64,000 nt of DNA from Nocardia flavorosea NBRC 108225 (GCF_001613385.1 NZ_BDCG01000002.1:62001-126000), one strand, 5' to 3'. Positions 40,525 to 49,493 are shown, numbered from the stretch's first letter. Notes: generated by a model from the sequence alone, not told the origin. Numbers and translations are program-made.

Positions 40525-41952
40525 ATGAAATTCCGCAGATCAGCCGGTACCCGCCGAACAGTGGAAGCAACAGAAGATGTGCTCGATGTGGCCTTGATCG
40601 GCGGCGGTATCATGTCCGCGACACTCGGCGCGATGCTGGCGAAACTGCTACCAGATCGGTCGACGGTGCTGATCGAACGCCTCGACGAACTCGCCCGGGA
40701 GAGTTCGGGGCCCTGGAACAACGCCGGCACCGGCCATTCCGGGCTCTGCGAACCGAACTATATGCCCGACCCCGCCGACTCGGAGAAAGCCGCGAATATC
40801 GGTCGGCTGTTCCAGGTCTCACGGCAATTCTGGGAGGCTCTGCTGGGCGACGGATCTCTCCCCCGCCCGGCCTCGTTCCTCAACCCGACGCCGCATATGA
40901 CCGTCGCTTTCGGCGAGCGCGATATCGCCTATCTGCGGCGGCGGTACGAAACGCTGCGGTCGCTGCCGCTGTTCTCCGGAATGGAATACAGCGAGGACCC
41001 GGCCACCATCGCCGGATGGGCGCCGCTGATCATGGCCGGGCGCCGGGCGGGCGAACCTCTGGCCGCCACGCGGCACCGAGCCGGCACAGATATCGATTTC
41101 GGCGCCTTGACCAGGTCGCTGACCGAGGTCGCGACCGGAAACGGAGCGCAGGTGCTGCTCGGCCACGAGGTGACCGGCTTGCGGCGGGACGCCGGCGGTG
41201 TGTGGCGACTGCTGGTGCGCAACCGGAACACCGGGGCGCGCCGAGTGATCCGAGCGCGGTTCGTGTTCGTCGGCGCCGGCGGGCAGACGCTGCGGCTGCT
41301 GCAGAAGGCCCGTCTCCCGGAGGTGCGCGGCTATGCCGTTTTCCCGTTCGGCGCCCAGTTCCTGCGCACCGACCGCCCCGCCGTCGTCGACCGTCACGGT
41401 GCCAAGGTGTACGGCCGGGCAGCCCTCGGCGCTCCCCCGATGTCGGTGCCCCATCTGGATAAACGCATCGTGGAAGGTCACGAAGCGCTGCTGTTCGGGC
41501 CCTACGCCACCTTCAGTACCCGGTTGCTCACATACGGTCGCCCGACCGACCTTTTCGCGACCTTGCGCTGGGCGAATCTGCCCGTTCTGCTCGCTGCGGG
41601 CCTGCAGAACACGGGGCTGGTCCGGTATCTGGTGGGACAGCTACTCGCCACTCGAGGCCGCAAGTTCGCGCAGCTGCGGCGCTTCTATCCCGAGGCGGAT
41701 CCGGCGGACTGGTATCCGATACAGGCGGGGCAGCGCGCTCAGCTCGTCAAACCGGATCCGCGCAAGGTCGGGGTTCTGACCTTCGGTACCGAACTGGTCA
41801 CCGCGGCGGACGGCACGATTGCCGGCCTGCTCGGGGCTTCACCAGGGGCATCCACCGCCCCGGCGATCATGCGGGAACTGCTGGGGCGCTGCTTTCAGCA
41901 GTACACCGAGCGGTGGGAACCGGCGCTGCGCCTCCTGTTTTCCGGCGCCTGA
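40525..41952 (+). CDS. mqo: Malate:quinone oxidoreductase
   Basis: A 475-aa FAD enzyme that oxidises malate to oxaloacetate and passes electrons to the quinone pool (membrane-associated TCA-cycle entry). The FAD fold starts VALIGGGIMSATLGAMLAKL. The Mqo signature PWNNAGTGHSGLCEPNY lies near residues 63-79. GADIDFGALTR-like (here GTDIDFGALTR) and GVFGASPGAST-like (here LLGASPGASTA) segments are in their usual places. AGGAGG stands upstream of ATG 40525. The length is slightly below the common 490-500 aa. Its own divergent LysR gene suggests carbon-source-responsive control. Confidence 0.93.
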   Translation: MKFRRSAGTRRTVEATEDVLDVALIGGGIMSATLGAMLAKLLPDRSTVLIERLDELARESSGPWNNAGTGHSGLCEPNYMPDPADSEKAANIGRLFQVSRQFWEALLGDGSLPRPASFLNPTPHMTVAFGERDIAYLRRRYETLRSLPLFSGMEYSEDPATIAGWAPLIMAGRRAGEPLAATRHRAGTDIDFGALTRSLTEVATGNGAQVLLGHEVTGLRRDAGGVWRLLVRNRNTGARRVIRARFVFVGAGGQTLRLLQKARLPEVRGYAVFPFGAQFLRTDRPAVVDRHGAKVYGRAALGAPPMSVPHLDKRIVEGHEALLFGPYATFSTRLLTYGRPTDLFATLRWANLPVLLAAGLQNTGLVRYLVGQLLATRGRKFAQLRRFYPEADPADWYPIQAGQRAQLVKPDPRKVGVLTFGTELVTAADGTIAGLLGASPGASTAPAIMRELLGRCFQQYTERWEPALRLLFSGA

Positions 41953-41972
41953 GATCGGGTTTCGTGACGATT

Positions 41973-42070
41973 GATCACTCTGCTGTCTCGGTGTCGGTTC
42001 CGAGCGTGAGGGTTTCGAACGAGTGATCGACCAAGGAGAATACATGGTGTGATGCGCATATCTGCGTATC
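41973..42070 (+). promoter_or_regulatory. Structured leader upstream of the glycosidase gene; copy 2 of the duplicated element
   Basis: GATCACTC (41973-41980) and GAGTGATC (42021-42028) can pair, and CTCGG/CCGAG (41988-42005) forms an inner hairpin. Then AAGGAG leads to ATG 42044, a two-codon ORF (MV-stop) whose TGA overlaps a second start (TGATG at 42050). The second start reads MRISAYLG. The block 42034-42070 resembles 37427-37461. This arrangement looks like a short translated leader, though no downstream attenuator has been identified. Confidence 0.35.
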
Positions 42071-42187
42071 TGGGTTTATCGACTCTTCCGGTCTTGTCGG
42101 CGGAACACCGGATCAGATCGACTCCGGCCGTTAGGCTGTGGCGTCGGAACCAGCACCGGGCCGGGTACAGAGAAGGAGGCCGATTCG

Positions 42188-43513
42188 ATGGGGCCGTGGA
42201 ACCGTCGCCGTTTTCTGACTACGGGCGCACTGGCCGCCGGAGCCCTCACACTGGGTACTGGACCGGTGGCCGCGCGCCCCGCTCCCCCACTGGAGGTCGC
42301 ACCACTGGGACCGGAATTCCTGTGGGGCGTCGCGTCGTCGGGATTCCAGTCCGAGGGGCATGCACCGGACAGCAACTGGACCCGTTATATCGCTGCCGGG
42401 AAGACCGAGGACCCCTACCACGATTCTGTCGAATTCTACTCGCGATTCCGTTCCGATATCGCGCTGGCTGGGCGATTGGGTGTGCGGGTGTATCGCATCG
42501 GGATCGAATGGGCCCGGGTGCAACCGCGGCCGGGCGAATGGGACGAGGCCGGGTTCCGGTTCTACGACGAGGTCGTCGGCGCTATCCGCGAGGCGGGTAT
42601 GCGGCCGATGCTCACCCTCGACCACTGGGTGTATCCGGGCTGGCAGGCCGAGCGCGGCGGCTGGCGGCGCGCGGGCATGGTAGACGACTGGCTGGCCAAC
42701 GCCAGGACCGTCGTCGACCGGTATGCGGCGACGGACCCACTGTGGATAACGTTCAACGAACCCGCGGCCTATCTGATGAACGAGGTACGGTACGGCGGTA
42801 TCGGCGCCGGCGATATTCCGGTGATGCAGGAGCGGATGGCTCTCGCGCACGACGCCGCCTACGACCATATCCATCGTGTGCAGCCGGGGGCGATGGTCAG
42901 CAGCAATGTCGCCTATATTCCGGCCGCCGAAGAGGTGATCAACGGCGCGTTCGTGGACCGGATCGGCGGGCGGCTCGACTACATCGGGATCGACTACTAC
43001 TACGGGTTCTCACCGCACAGCGTGCTCACCCAGTTCCCGGATCCCGGGAAACTTTGGACGCTGTCGCTGCAGGCCGAGGGCATCTACTACGCGCTCGATC
43101 ATTACGCGCGGCGGTTCCCCGGCACACCGCTCTACATTGTCGAGAACGGTATGCCGACCGAGAACGGCAGAGCCCGCGCCGACGGTTACACCCGGGCGGA
43201 TCTGCTCCGCGACACCGTCTACTGGCTGCAACGCGCGGCCGCCGACGGGATGAACCTCATGGGGTACAACTACTGGAGCCTCACCGACAACTACGAATGG
43301 GGTTCCTACACTCCACGGTTCGGGCTCTACACCGTCGACGTTCTCGGCGATCCCGCACTCACTCGCCGCCCCACCGATGCGGTCGCTGCCTACACCGCGA
43401 TCACCCGACGTGGTGGTGTGCCCGGCGACTACCGGCCGACCCGGGCTCCGGCGGCCTGCTCGATCGTGGACGGATTGTCCAGTTGTGCCGATCAGGTGAC
43501 CGTACCGCGCTGA
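42188..43513 (+). CDS. Secreted glycoside hydrolase family 1 (beta-glucosidase-like)
   Basis: A 441-aa exported glycosidase. A twin-arginine signal (NRRRFLTTGALAAGALTLG, residues 5-23) precedes a cleavage region around AAR/APP. GH1 landmarks: acid/base Glu in TFNEPAAYL near residue 190, and nucleophile Glu in YIVENGMPTENG near residue 320. The GYNYWSLTDNYEW motif near residue 360 is also typical. The C-terminal tail has a Cys pair (ACSIVDGLSSCADQV) that may form a disulfide. It lies downstream of the leader-like element. Substrate (beta-glucoside, galactoside or other) unknown. Confidence 0.93.
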   Translation: MGPWNRRRFLTTGALAAGALTLGTGPVAARPAPPLEVAPLGPEFLWGVASSGFQSEGHAPDSNWTRYIAAGKTEDPYHDSVEFYSRFRSDIALAGRLGVRVYRIGIEWARVQPRPGEWDEAGFRFYDEVVGAIREAGMRPMLTLDHWVYPGWQAERGGWRRAGMVDDWLANARTVVDRYAATDPLWITFNEPAAYLMNEVRYGGIGAGDIPVMQERMALAHDAAYDHIHRVQPGAMVSSNVAYIPAAEEVINGAFVDRIGGRLDYIGIDYYYGFSPHSVLTQFPDPGKLWTLSLQAEGIYYALDHYARRFPGTPLYIVENGMPTENGRARADGYTRADLLRDTVYWLQRAAADGMNLMGYNYWSLTDNYEWGSYTPRFGLYTVDVLGDPALTRRPTDAVAAYTAITRRGGVPGDYRPTRAPAACSIVDGLSSCADQVTVPR

Positions 43514-43580
43514 TCCGGTATCCACCGCGCCGTCGAGGTCGTGCACTGCCCGGACCGGCCGGTCGTGCGAGACTGGCCGG

Positions 43581-44771
43581 GTGAACGGGGAGAAAGAAAT
43601 CCGCGACGACAGCACCGGCGCGTCCACCGCTACCCGGCTGGAACGGGGGGACGTGATCGGTTCCGGAGTGCTGTGGCTGGCGAAATGGGCGTTGTGCATC
43701 GTGGCGATCGCGGCCGGGGCCTGGGTGCTCGGGTTCCTGGCCGCGAAACTGTGGGTGGTGCTGTTGCCGGTGCTGCTGGCGGTCGTGATCGCCACCGTAC
43801 TGTGGCCGCCGACCGGGCTGCTGATGCGGATCGGGCTGCCACCGGCGGCCGCGGCATCGCTGACTCTGGTGGGGTTCATCGGGGTGCTCGCGGGCGGCAT
43901 CGCGTTGATCGTGCCGTCGGTGGTCGATCAGATGCCCGAACTCTCCGACAAGGCCACCGGCGGTATCAACACCGTCCGGGACTGGCTACAGGGGCCGCCG
44001 CTGAACATCCGCGATGAACAGCTGGATTCGGCGGTCGACGCGGTGGTCGAGCGGGTGCAGTCCAGTGCCGAGCAGATCGCCTCCGGGGTGTTCACCGGGG
44101 TCAGCACCGCGACCTCGGTACTGGTCACCATCTTCCTCGTCCTGGTCCTGACGTTCTTCTTCATCAAGGACGGGCCCAAATTCCTGCCGTGGCTGCACAA
44201 GTTCCTCGGCGGTCGCAGCGGGCGGCATTTCGAGGAAGTGCTGGTACGGGTGTGGCAGGTACTCGGTGGGTTCATCCGCACGCAGGCACTGGTCAGTTTT
44301 ATCGACGCCTTCTTCATCGGGCTCGGGCTGGTGATTCTCGGGGTGCCGCTGTGGGGTGTGCTGACCGCGCTGACCTTCCTCGGCGGATTCATCCCGATGG
44401 TCGGCGCGTTCGTCGCGGGCGCGCTCGCGGTGCTCGTGGCACTGGTGGGCAACGGATTCACCACGGCGTTGATCGTGCTGGTGATCATCATCGCGGTGCA
44501 GCAGCTCGAGGGCAATGTGTTGCAGCCGGTACTGCAGAGCCGGACCATGAAACTGCATGCGGTCGTCGTGCTGCTGGCCGTCACCGGGGGCGGCACGCTG
44601 TACGGGATCACCGGGGCGTTCCTGGCGGTCCCGGTGGTGGCCGTGGTGGCCGTGGTCATCCGGTATATCAGCGAACAGGTCGATGTGAAGGTCGCCGGGT
44701 CCGGCGGAGACGTGGAGGTTTCCGAAGATCCGGTGCCGGTCGAGGATGCCGGCGCCGCCGAGAAGACATAG
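43581..44771 (+). CDS. AI-2E family transporter (PerM/TqsA-like permease)
   Basis: A 396-aa membrane protein of the AI-2E transporter (UPF0118) family. GTG 43581 follows the glycosidase stop by 67 nt. About eight hydrophobic segments are seen: WALCIVAIAAGAWVLGF, LPVLLAVVIATVLW, LTLVGFIGVLAGGIALIV, a re-entrant pair around VTIFLVLVLTFFFIKDG, FIDAFFIGLGLVILGVPL, LTFLGGFIPMVGAFVAG and ALIVLVIIIAVQQLEGNVLQP. The FIPMVG and QLEGNVLQP motifs are family hallmarks. The acidic tail (GDVEVSEDPVPVEDAGA) is cytoplasmic. Transport of AI-2 is shown only for E. coli TqsA; the substrate here is unknown. Confidence 0.9.
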   Translation: MNGEKEIRDDSTGASTATRLERGDVIGSGVLWLAKWALCIVAIAAGAWVLGFLAAKLWVVLLPVLLAVVIATVLWPPTGLLMRIGLPPAAAASLTLVGFIGVLAGGIALIVPSVVDQMPELSDKATGGINTVRDWLQGPPLNIRDEQLDSAVDAVVERVQSSAEQIASGVFTGVSTATSVLVTIFLVLVLTFFFIKDGPKFLPWLHKFLGGRSGRHFEEVLVRVWQVLGGFIRTQALVSFIDAFFIGLGLVILGVPLWGVLTALTFLGGFIPMVGAFVAGALAVLVALVGNGFTTALIVLVIIIAVQQLEGNVLQPVLQSRTMKLHAVVVLLAVTGGGTLYGITGAFLAVPVVAVVAVVIRYISEQVDVKVAGSGGDVEVSEDPVPVEDAGAAEKT

Positions 44772-44776
44772 GCGGT

Positions 44777-45472
44777 TCAGGCGCCGAGCAGCGATTCCAG
44801 CGCCGCGATATGGAGGTCGAACACCTGACCCCGATCGGTGAAGGTATCGCCGCCGTACATATCGAAGACGTCGAAACTCACCGCCCCGAACAGGGTGCAC
44901 CAGACGGTGAGCGCGCGGGCGAGTGCCCAGTCGGGTAGATCCATGCCGAACTCGTCCCGGATCCGGGTGAAGTCGCGGGACAGGGCGCTCGGGACGGGCG
45001 GGTCCACGGCCGGGCGGGTCAGCAGCTGCCGGGCGTGGGCCTCCGCGATGATCCGCACCAGTGTGAGGATCACCCGTGTTCCCGGGATGACGGTGCGGTC
45101 GGCCGGGGCGGTGTAGCCGGGGACCGGGGTACCGAACAGCAGCCCGTACCACGCCGGTTCGGCCAGTGCCCAGGCACGCACGGCGCGCGCGGTGATCCGC
45201 AGACGTTCGACGGGGTCGTCGCCGGCGTCGGCGAGGGCGGCGTCGACGGCGTCGCCGAGGGCGGCGTAGCCGTCGACCACGAGCAGGGTCAGCAGTTCGT
45301 CGCGGCTGCGGACGTAGCGATATACCGCCGAGGAGACCACTCCGAGATCGCGGGCCACGGCGCGCAACGACAGGGCCGAGGCGCCGCCGGTGGCAAGATG
45401 TTCGCGCGCGATGCGCAGAATATCCGACATGGTCTGGGCGCGAGCCCGGGCACGAGGGGTGGTCACCCGCAC
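44777..45472 (-). CDS. TetR family repressor beside choD
   Basis: A 231-aa TetR-family regulator. The helix-turn-helix lies near residues 15-60 (ILRIAREHLATGGASALSLR, then AVARDLGVVSSAVYRYVRSR). The ligand domain ends with DLHIAALESLLGA. Two in-frame GTG starts exist at 45472 and 45466. It is convergent with the permease gene and divergent from choD, with direct repeats between them, so it most likely controls choD. The WALAEPAWYGLLFGTPVPGY region is a common TetR C-domain type in actinomycetes. Confidence 0.9.
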   Translation of the reverse strand: MRVTTPRARARAQTMSDILRIAREHLATGGASALSLRAVARDLGVVSSAVYRYVRSRDELLTLLVVDGYAALGDAVDAALADAGDDPVERLRITARAVRAWALAEPAWYGLLFGTPVPGYTAPADRTVIPGTRVILTLVRIIAEAHARQLLTRPAVDPPVPSALSRDFTRIRDEFGMDLPDWALARALTVWCTLFGAVSFDVFDMYGGDTFTDRGQVFDLHIAALESLLGA

Positions 45473-45520
45473 AGCCTGACGACTTCGGAGAGCAGTGTCA
45501 ACAAAAGTGATCAGCGCTCC

Positions 45521-45554
45521 CCAGTCACTGTGTTAATGTTACCGCCAGTCACTG
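45521..45554 (+). promoter_or_regulatory. Direct repeat in the TetR-choD spacer
   Basis: CCAGTCACTG occurs twice, at 45521-45530 and 45545-45554, 24 nt apart, in the promoter region of choD and of the divergent TetR gene. The TGTTAATGTT stretch between them is the most AT-rich part and likely near the choD promoter. Repeats in such a spacer are commonly operator half sites, here inferred by position. Confidence 0.4.
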
Positions 45555-45581
45555 CTGACCTTCCGAAGCAAGGAGTAATCC

Positions 45582-47300
45582 ATGTCCGAGGCGACCACGG
45601 ATTTCGATGTACTCGTCGTCGGGTCCGGCTTCGGTGGCAGTGTCACCGCGCTGCGACTCGTGGAAAAGGGCTACAGCGTCGGCGTACTCGAGGCGGGCCG
45701 CCGTTATCCCGACGACGAGCTGCCGAAAACCAGCTGGGACCTGCGCAAATTCCTGTGGGCGCCGAAGCTGGGCTGCTACGGAATCCAACGCATCCATCCG
45801 CTACGCAACGTGCTCATCCTCGGTGGCGCCGGGGTCGGGGGCGGCTCCCTGAACTACGCCAACACGCTCTATGTTCCGCCGGAGCCGTTTTTCCAGGACG
45901 CGCAGTGGCGCGATATCACCGATTGGCGCGCCGAGCTCACGCCGTACTACGAGCAGGCGAAACGCATGCTGGGCGTGGTGCAGAACCCGCATATCACCCC
46001 GGCGGACGAGGTGTTCCGTAAGGTCGCCGAGGATATGGGCGTCGGTGACACCTTCGTGCAGACACCGGTCGGGGTGTTCTTCGGCGAACCGGGTGAAACA
46101 GTAGACGACCCCTACTTCGGTGGCGTCGGCCCCGCCCGCACGGGCTGTATCGAATGCGGCGACTGTATGGTCGGCTGCAAGTACGGCGCGAAGAACACTC
46201 TGGTCAAGAACTATCTGTATCTCGCCGAACAGGCGGGGGCACAGGTGGTACCGATGACCACGGTCACCGAATTGCGGCCGCAGGCCGACGGGAGCTGGAT
46301 CGTCGCGGCGAAACGCACCGGCGCGTGGATTCGCACACAGCGCACCACCTACACCGCGCGGCAGGTCGTGGTGGCCGCCGGCACCCTGGGCACCCAGCGG
46401 CTGCTGCACGATATGCGTGATCGCCGGATCCTGCCCGGAATCTCCGACCGGCTCGGCCTGCTGACTCGCACCAACTCCGAATCCATCGTCGGCGCCGCCA
46501 CCAAGAAACTCGCGCCCGGCCAGGATTTCACGCGGGGCGTCGCGATCACCTCGTCGATCCACCCGACCCCCGACACCCATATCGAACCCGTGCGCTACGG
46601 GAAGGGTTCGAATGCGATGGGGCTGTTGCAGACATTGATGGTCGACGGCGGCGGCCGTATCCCACGGTGGCTGCGGTTCCTCGGGACTGCGCTGCGGCAC
46701 CCGCTGCTGCTGATCAGTTTCCTCAGCGTCCGCAACTGGAGTGAACGCACGATCATCTCGCTGGTGATGCAGCATCTGGACAACTCGATCACCACCTACA
46801 CCAAGCGTGGCCTGTTCGGGCGGAAACTGACCAGCCGGCAAGGACATGGACAACCCAACCCGACGTGGATTCCCGCCGGTAACGAGGCGACCCGGCGGGT
46901 GGCCGAACAGATCGGCGGAACCGCGGGCGGCACCTGGGGCGAGGTGTTCAATATCCCGCTCACCGCGCATTTCCTCGGCGGAGCCGCCATCGGCGCAGAC
47001 CGGGAGACCGGGGTGATCGATGCCTACCACCGGGTTTTCGGTTATCCGACACTGAGTGTGGTCGACGGCGCGGCGGTCTCGGCGAACCTGGGCGTGAACC
47101 CGTCGCTGACCATTACCGCACAGGCCGAACGGGCCGCCGCGTACTGGCCGAACAAGGGCGAGCAGGACACCCGGCCCGCGCAAGGCGACGGGTATCGCCG
47201 GATTGCGCCGGTGGCACCGATTGCCCCGGTGGTGCCGGAATCTGCGCCGGGCGCACTGCGATTGCCGATCACTCCCGTCACCGACACCGCGGCGGGTTGA
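45582..47300 (+). CDS. choD: GMC oxidoreductase, ChoD-type cholesterol oxidase
   Basis: A 572-aa FAD-dependent GMC enzyme, close in length and motifs to actinobacterial ChoD. It starts with the Rossmann segment VLVVGSGFGGSVTALRLVEKG, has the GGAGVGGGSLNYANT box, and a Cys-rich CIECGDCMVGCKYGAKNTL block near residues 190-208. It ends with the HFLGGAAIGADRETGVID substrate/FAD region and NPSLTITAQAERAA. AAGGAG precedes ATG 45582. No Sec or Tat signal is obvious. In mycobacteria ChoD is linked to sterol-related redox chemistry; the true substrate here is not proven. Confidence 0.9.
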   Translation: MSEATTDFDVLVVGSGFGGSVTALRLVEKGYSVGVLEAGRRYPDDELPKTSWDLRKFLWAPKLGCYGIQRIHPLRNVLILGGAGVGGGSLNYANTLYVPPEPFFQDAQWRDITDWRAELTPYYEQAKRMLGVVQNPHITPADEVFRKVAEDMGVGDTFVQTPVGVFFGEPGETVDDPYFGGVGPARTGCIECGDCMVGCKYGAKNTLVKNYLYLAEQAGAQVVPMTTVTELRPQADGSWIVAAKRTGAWIRTQRTTYTARQVVVAAGTLGTQRLLHDMRDRRILPGISDRLGLLTRTNSESIVGAATKKLAPGQDFTRGVAITSSIHPTPDTHIEPVRYGKGSNAMGLLQTLMVDGGGRIPRWLRFLGTALRHPLLLISFLSVRNWSERTIISLVMQHLDNSITTYTKRGLFGRKLTSRQGHGQPNPTWIPAGNEATRRVAEQIGGTAGGTWGEVFNIPLTAHFLGGAAIGADRETGVIDAYHRVFGYPTLSVVDGAAVSANLGVNPSLTITAQAERAAAYWPNKGEQDTRPAQGDGYRRIAPVAPIAPVVPESAPGALRLPITPVTDTAAG

Positions 47301-47331
47301 ACCGCAGCGGTTCAGCCCGCGCAACGGGGCA

Positions 47332-48165
47332 TCAGCCTTTGAAGTAGACGAGCTGGTGGCTGGTGGCCAGCAGCGTGCCGGCGCGACCCCAGAGATGGGC
47401 GTTCTGATCGAAATGGCCGTGCGCGAAGCGGTGGGCACGGGCGCTGCCCAGCAGGTGTTCGGTGCCTTGGGCAGCCAGTTCGGCGGCGGACGCGTGGTAG
47501 TAGACGGTGAGTGAGATCGTTCCGGCGGGGAGGTACTGGCCGCGGCGCAGGAAAACCCGCGGGTAGAACGCATCCGACATCGCTGTGAGCGAGGCGAAAT
47601 CGAGCGGGCGGGTCGGCCGATCGCGCAGCCAGAGGGTGCTCACCGAATCCGGGTTTCCCGGCTGCGCTTCGGACGGGACAGGCTCGGGAACGGCGCCGGT
47701 GACGAAACGCAGGTCATAGTTGCGGCCCCAGGCGATGAATTCCGGGAACTCCTGCGGTTCGGCCTGGTCGGGGCCGGGTACCGACGGCATGGTGAGTTCC
47801 AGATCCGACCAGGTATCGCGGCGGATGCCGAACACGGCGGTCGCGGTGGTGGTGACCGCCCCGTTCTGGGCAAGCTCGAGCTGCCAGTGCTGATTCGTGC
47901 GGTTGGTGCGGACCGGGCGGGCGCTGATCTCGAATTCGCCGTCGGCGATGGGGCCGGCGTAGTTCACCGTCAGTGCCAGCGGGTCACCCATCCGGTCGGG
48001 GTGCCCTTCGATCGCGCGGAGCAGCGCCGCTGCGGTGACACCGCCGAACGGGCCGACCATGTTCGCGTAGTCGGGGCAGGTCCGGCCGGCGATACGGTGC
48101 CCGCCGAGGTACTCGGTGGCGACCGCGGTATCGAAGGGATGGGGCGGCGCATCGATCCCGGTCAC
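47332..48165 (-). CDS. TesB-like acyl-CoA thioesterase (double hotdog)
   Basis: A 277-aa double-hotdog protein of the acyl-CoA thioesterase II (TesB-like) group. It has ANMVGPFGGVTAAALLRAIEGH near residue 35-56 and a second half with GGPTRPLDF-like (here DRPTRPLDFASL), LPAGTISLTVYYHAS and HFDQNAHLWGRAGTLLATSHQ (the final catalytic-type Gln/Thr/Asp strand). GTG 48165 has AGGAGG 5 nt upstream. Longer starts run into the spacer. It is divergent from a TetR gene, 94 nt apart, consistent with a small fatty-acid-responsive unit. Confidence 0.88.
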   Translation of the reverse strand: MTGIDAPPHPFDTAVATEYLGGHRIAGRTCPDYANMVGPFGGVTAAALLRAIEGHPDRMGDPLALTVNYAGPIADGEFEISARPVRTNRTNQHWQLELAQNGAVTTTATAVFGIRRDTWSDLELTMPSVPGPDQAEPQEFPEFIAWGRNYDLRFVTGAVPEPVPSEAQPGNPDSVSTLWLRDRPTRPLDFASLTAMSDAFYPRVFLRRGQYLPAGTISLTVYYHASAAELAAQGTEHLLGSARAHRFAHGHFDQNAHLWGRAGTLLATSHQLVYFKG

Positions 48166-48214
48166 GGGGTCCTCCTGGGGTTGTGGCGGTAGGCGGCTGG
48201 TGGAACGAATATAA

Positions 48215-48228
48215 GTATGACAACATAC
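48215..48228. promoter_or_regulatory. Probable TetR operator in the thioesterase-TetR spacer
   Basis: GTATG-ACAA-CATAC is a perfect 5-bp inverted repeat in the AT-rich centre of the spacer, between the divergent thioesterase and TetR genes. It is placed so that binding would block both promoters. Confidence 0.5.
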
Positions 48229-48259
48229 ATAGGAATAGGAGGCAACAGGGAGCGGAGTC

Positions 48260-48874
48260 ATGCCACGACGTAAGGATCCGGACGGGCCCCGGGCGGCAAT
48301 GATCCGCAGCGCCATCTCACTCATCCGCCGGCGCGGGGTCGCCGCGGTATCGTTCACCGATGTCCTGAATGCCAGCGGCGCGCCCCGCGGATCGGTCTAC
48401 CACCACTTCCCCGGCGGGAAGACACAATTGGTCACCGAAGCGACCAGGGTTGCCGGGGCACGGGTCACCGGCGAACTCACCCGCGTACTGGAGACGCCGG
48501 AAACCGCGGCCGCGCTGCGCGAACTCGCCGAAACCCTCGCACGCGGACTCGACCGCGGCGATTACGCCGTCGGTTGCCCGATCGCCGCGGCCGCACTGGG
48601 CAACGAACCGGATGCGGTGGCCGCCGCGGGAGCCACTTTCGATACCTGGCGTGATCTGATCGCCGGGAAACTCGTCCGCGACGGCGCGGCGCCCCAGCGC
48701 GCCCGGTCGGTCGCCGTGCTGGTGATCAGCGCCTTGGAAGGTGCGCTCATCGTTGCGCGCACCGAACGCGACCCTGCCGCACTCGATACCGTGGTCGACG
48801 AGCTCGGCGTGCTGTGCCGGTCGGCGGTCGGCACCGGCGCCTCGGCGCCGGTCAGTCGACGGGACGAGTCTTGA
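48260..48874 (+). CDS. TetR family regulator (LmrA/YxaF-like)
   Basis: A 204-aa TetR-family regulator with the characteristic FTDVLNASGAPRGSVYHHFPGGKTQLVTEA recognition helix region (residues about 34-64). It continues with the CPIAAAALGNEPDA and ALEGALIVARTERD blocks typical of LmrA/YxaF-like proteins. GGAGCGG sits just upstream of ATG 48260. Divergent from the thioesterase gene and separated by a small palindrome, so it probably regulates both. The 3' end overlaps the convergent membrane-protein gene by 23 nt. Confidence 0.92.
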   Translation: MPRRKDPDGPRAAMIRSAISLIRRRGVAAVSFTDVLNASGAPRGSVYHHFPGGKTQLVTEATRVAGARVTGELTRVLETPETAAALRELAETLARGLDRGDYAVGCPIAAAALGNEPDAVAAAGATFDTWRDLIAGKLVRDGAAPQRARSVAVLVISALEGALIVARTERDPAALDTVVDELGVLCRSAVGTGASAPVSRRDES

Positions 48875-49493
48875 TCGCATCCCGCGAGATGAAGACGTCG
48901 TACTCCCCCGGCATCGCGATCACCGCATTGCCGTAGGCGGAACGCACGAACGGTGCGGTGAACCACCGGTCCTCGGTCATCTCGCGGAAGAAATCGCGAT
49001 CACCGCCGTTGAGCAGGATATGGTCCTGCCCGGTCGCCTCCCCGTCGAGGCGCTGCCCATACAGGCGGGACAGCTTGTAGCCGGAATGAAAGCCGAGCGT
49101 ATTCACCCACGGCTCCAATTCGACGATCTGCGCCTGCAGCACCCACAGGTCGCCCTCCACACGATGCATGTTGCGTTCGGTCGGTGCCCCTTCCTCGTCG
49201 TACAGGGTCAATTCGACGTCGAGGCGGTGCTCCGTACCGGCAACCGGAGTCACCACGACGTGGGCGGCCCGAACCTCGCCCGTCAGGCCGAGATATGTCT
49301 GCACGAGGGTCGCCGTCCACAGCACCAGCGCCGCAACCGCCAGAAGCAGCAGCCCGCCCCCACCGCGGAGGAGCACTGTGCGGGGCCCCTTCCCGCGCAA
49401 CGCTGCCAGCGCCGAAATCACGAGGGCCACACCGGCGATGATCACGACGATCGCACCGGTCTGTAGCACCCCGAGGTCCACCGGGTAATTCAT
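48852..49493 (-). CDS. Conserved membrane protein of unknown function
   Basis: A 213-aa protein with two N-terminal membrane segments (TGAIVVIIAGVALVISALAAL; GGGLLLLAVAALVLWTATLVQ) and an extracytoplasmic or cytoplasmic beta-rich domain. The visible conserved-looking pieces are HRLDVELTLYDEEGAPTERN, WVNTLGFHSGYKLSRLYGQ and AMPGEYDVFISRDAI. I recognise no named family. ATG 49493 begins MNYPVDLGVL. Its last 23 nt overlap the end of the TetR gene on the other strand. Confidence 0.7.
   Translation of the reverse strand: MNYPVDLGVLQTGAIVVIIAGVALVISALAALRGKGPRTVLLRGGGGLLLLAVAALVLWTATLVQTYLGLTGEVRAAHVVVTPVAGTEHRLDVELTLYDEEGAPTERNMHRVEGDLWVLQAQIVELEPWVNTLGFHSGYKLSRLYGQRLDGEATGQDHILLNGGDRDFFREMTEDRWFTAPFVRSAYGNAVIAMPGEYDVFISRDAIKTRPVD

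Noticed and set aside
42049..43584. 511-aa plus-strand frame overlapping the glycosidase.
   Set aside because: Out of frame with the GH1 protein, which has clear signal and catalytic motifs. Only its first codons coincide with the leader element.
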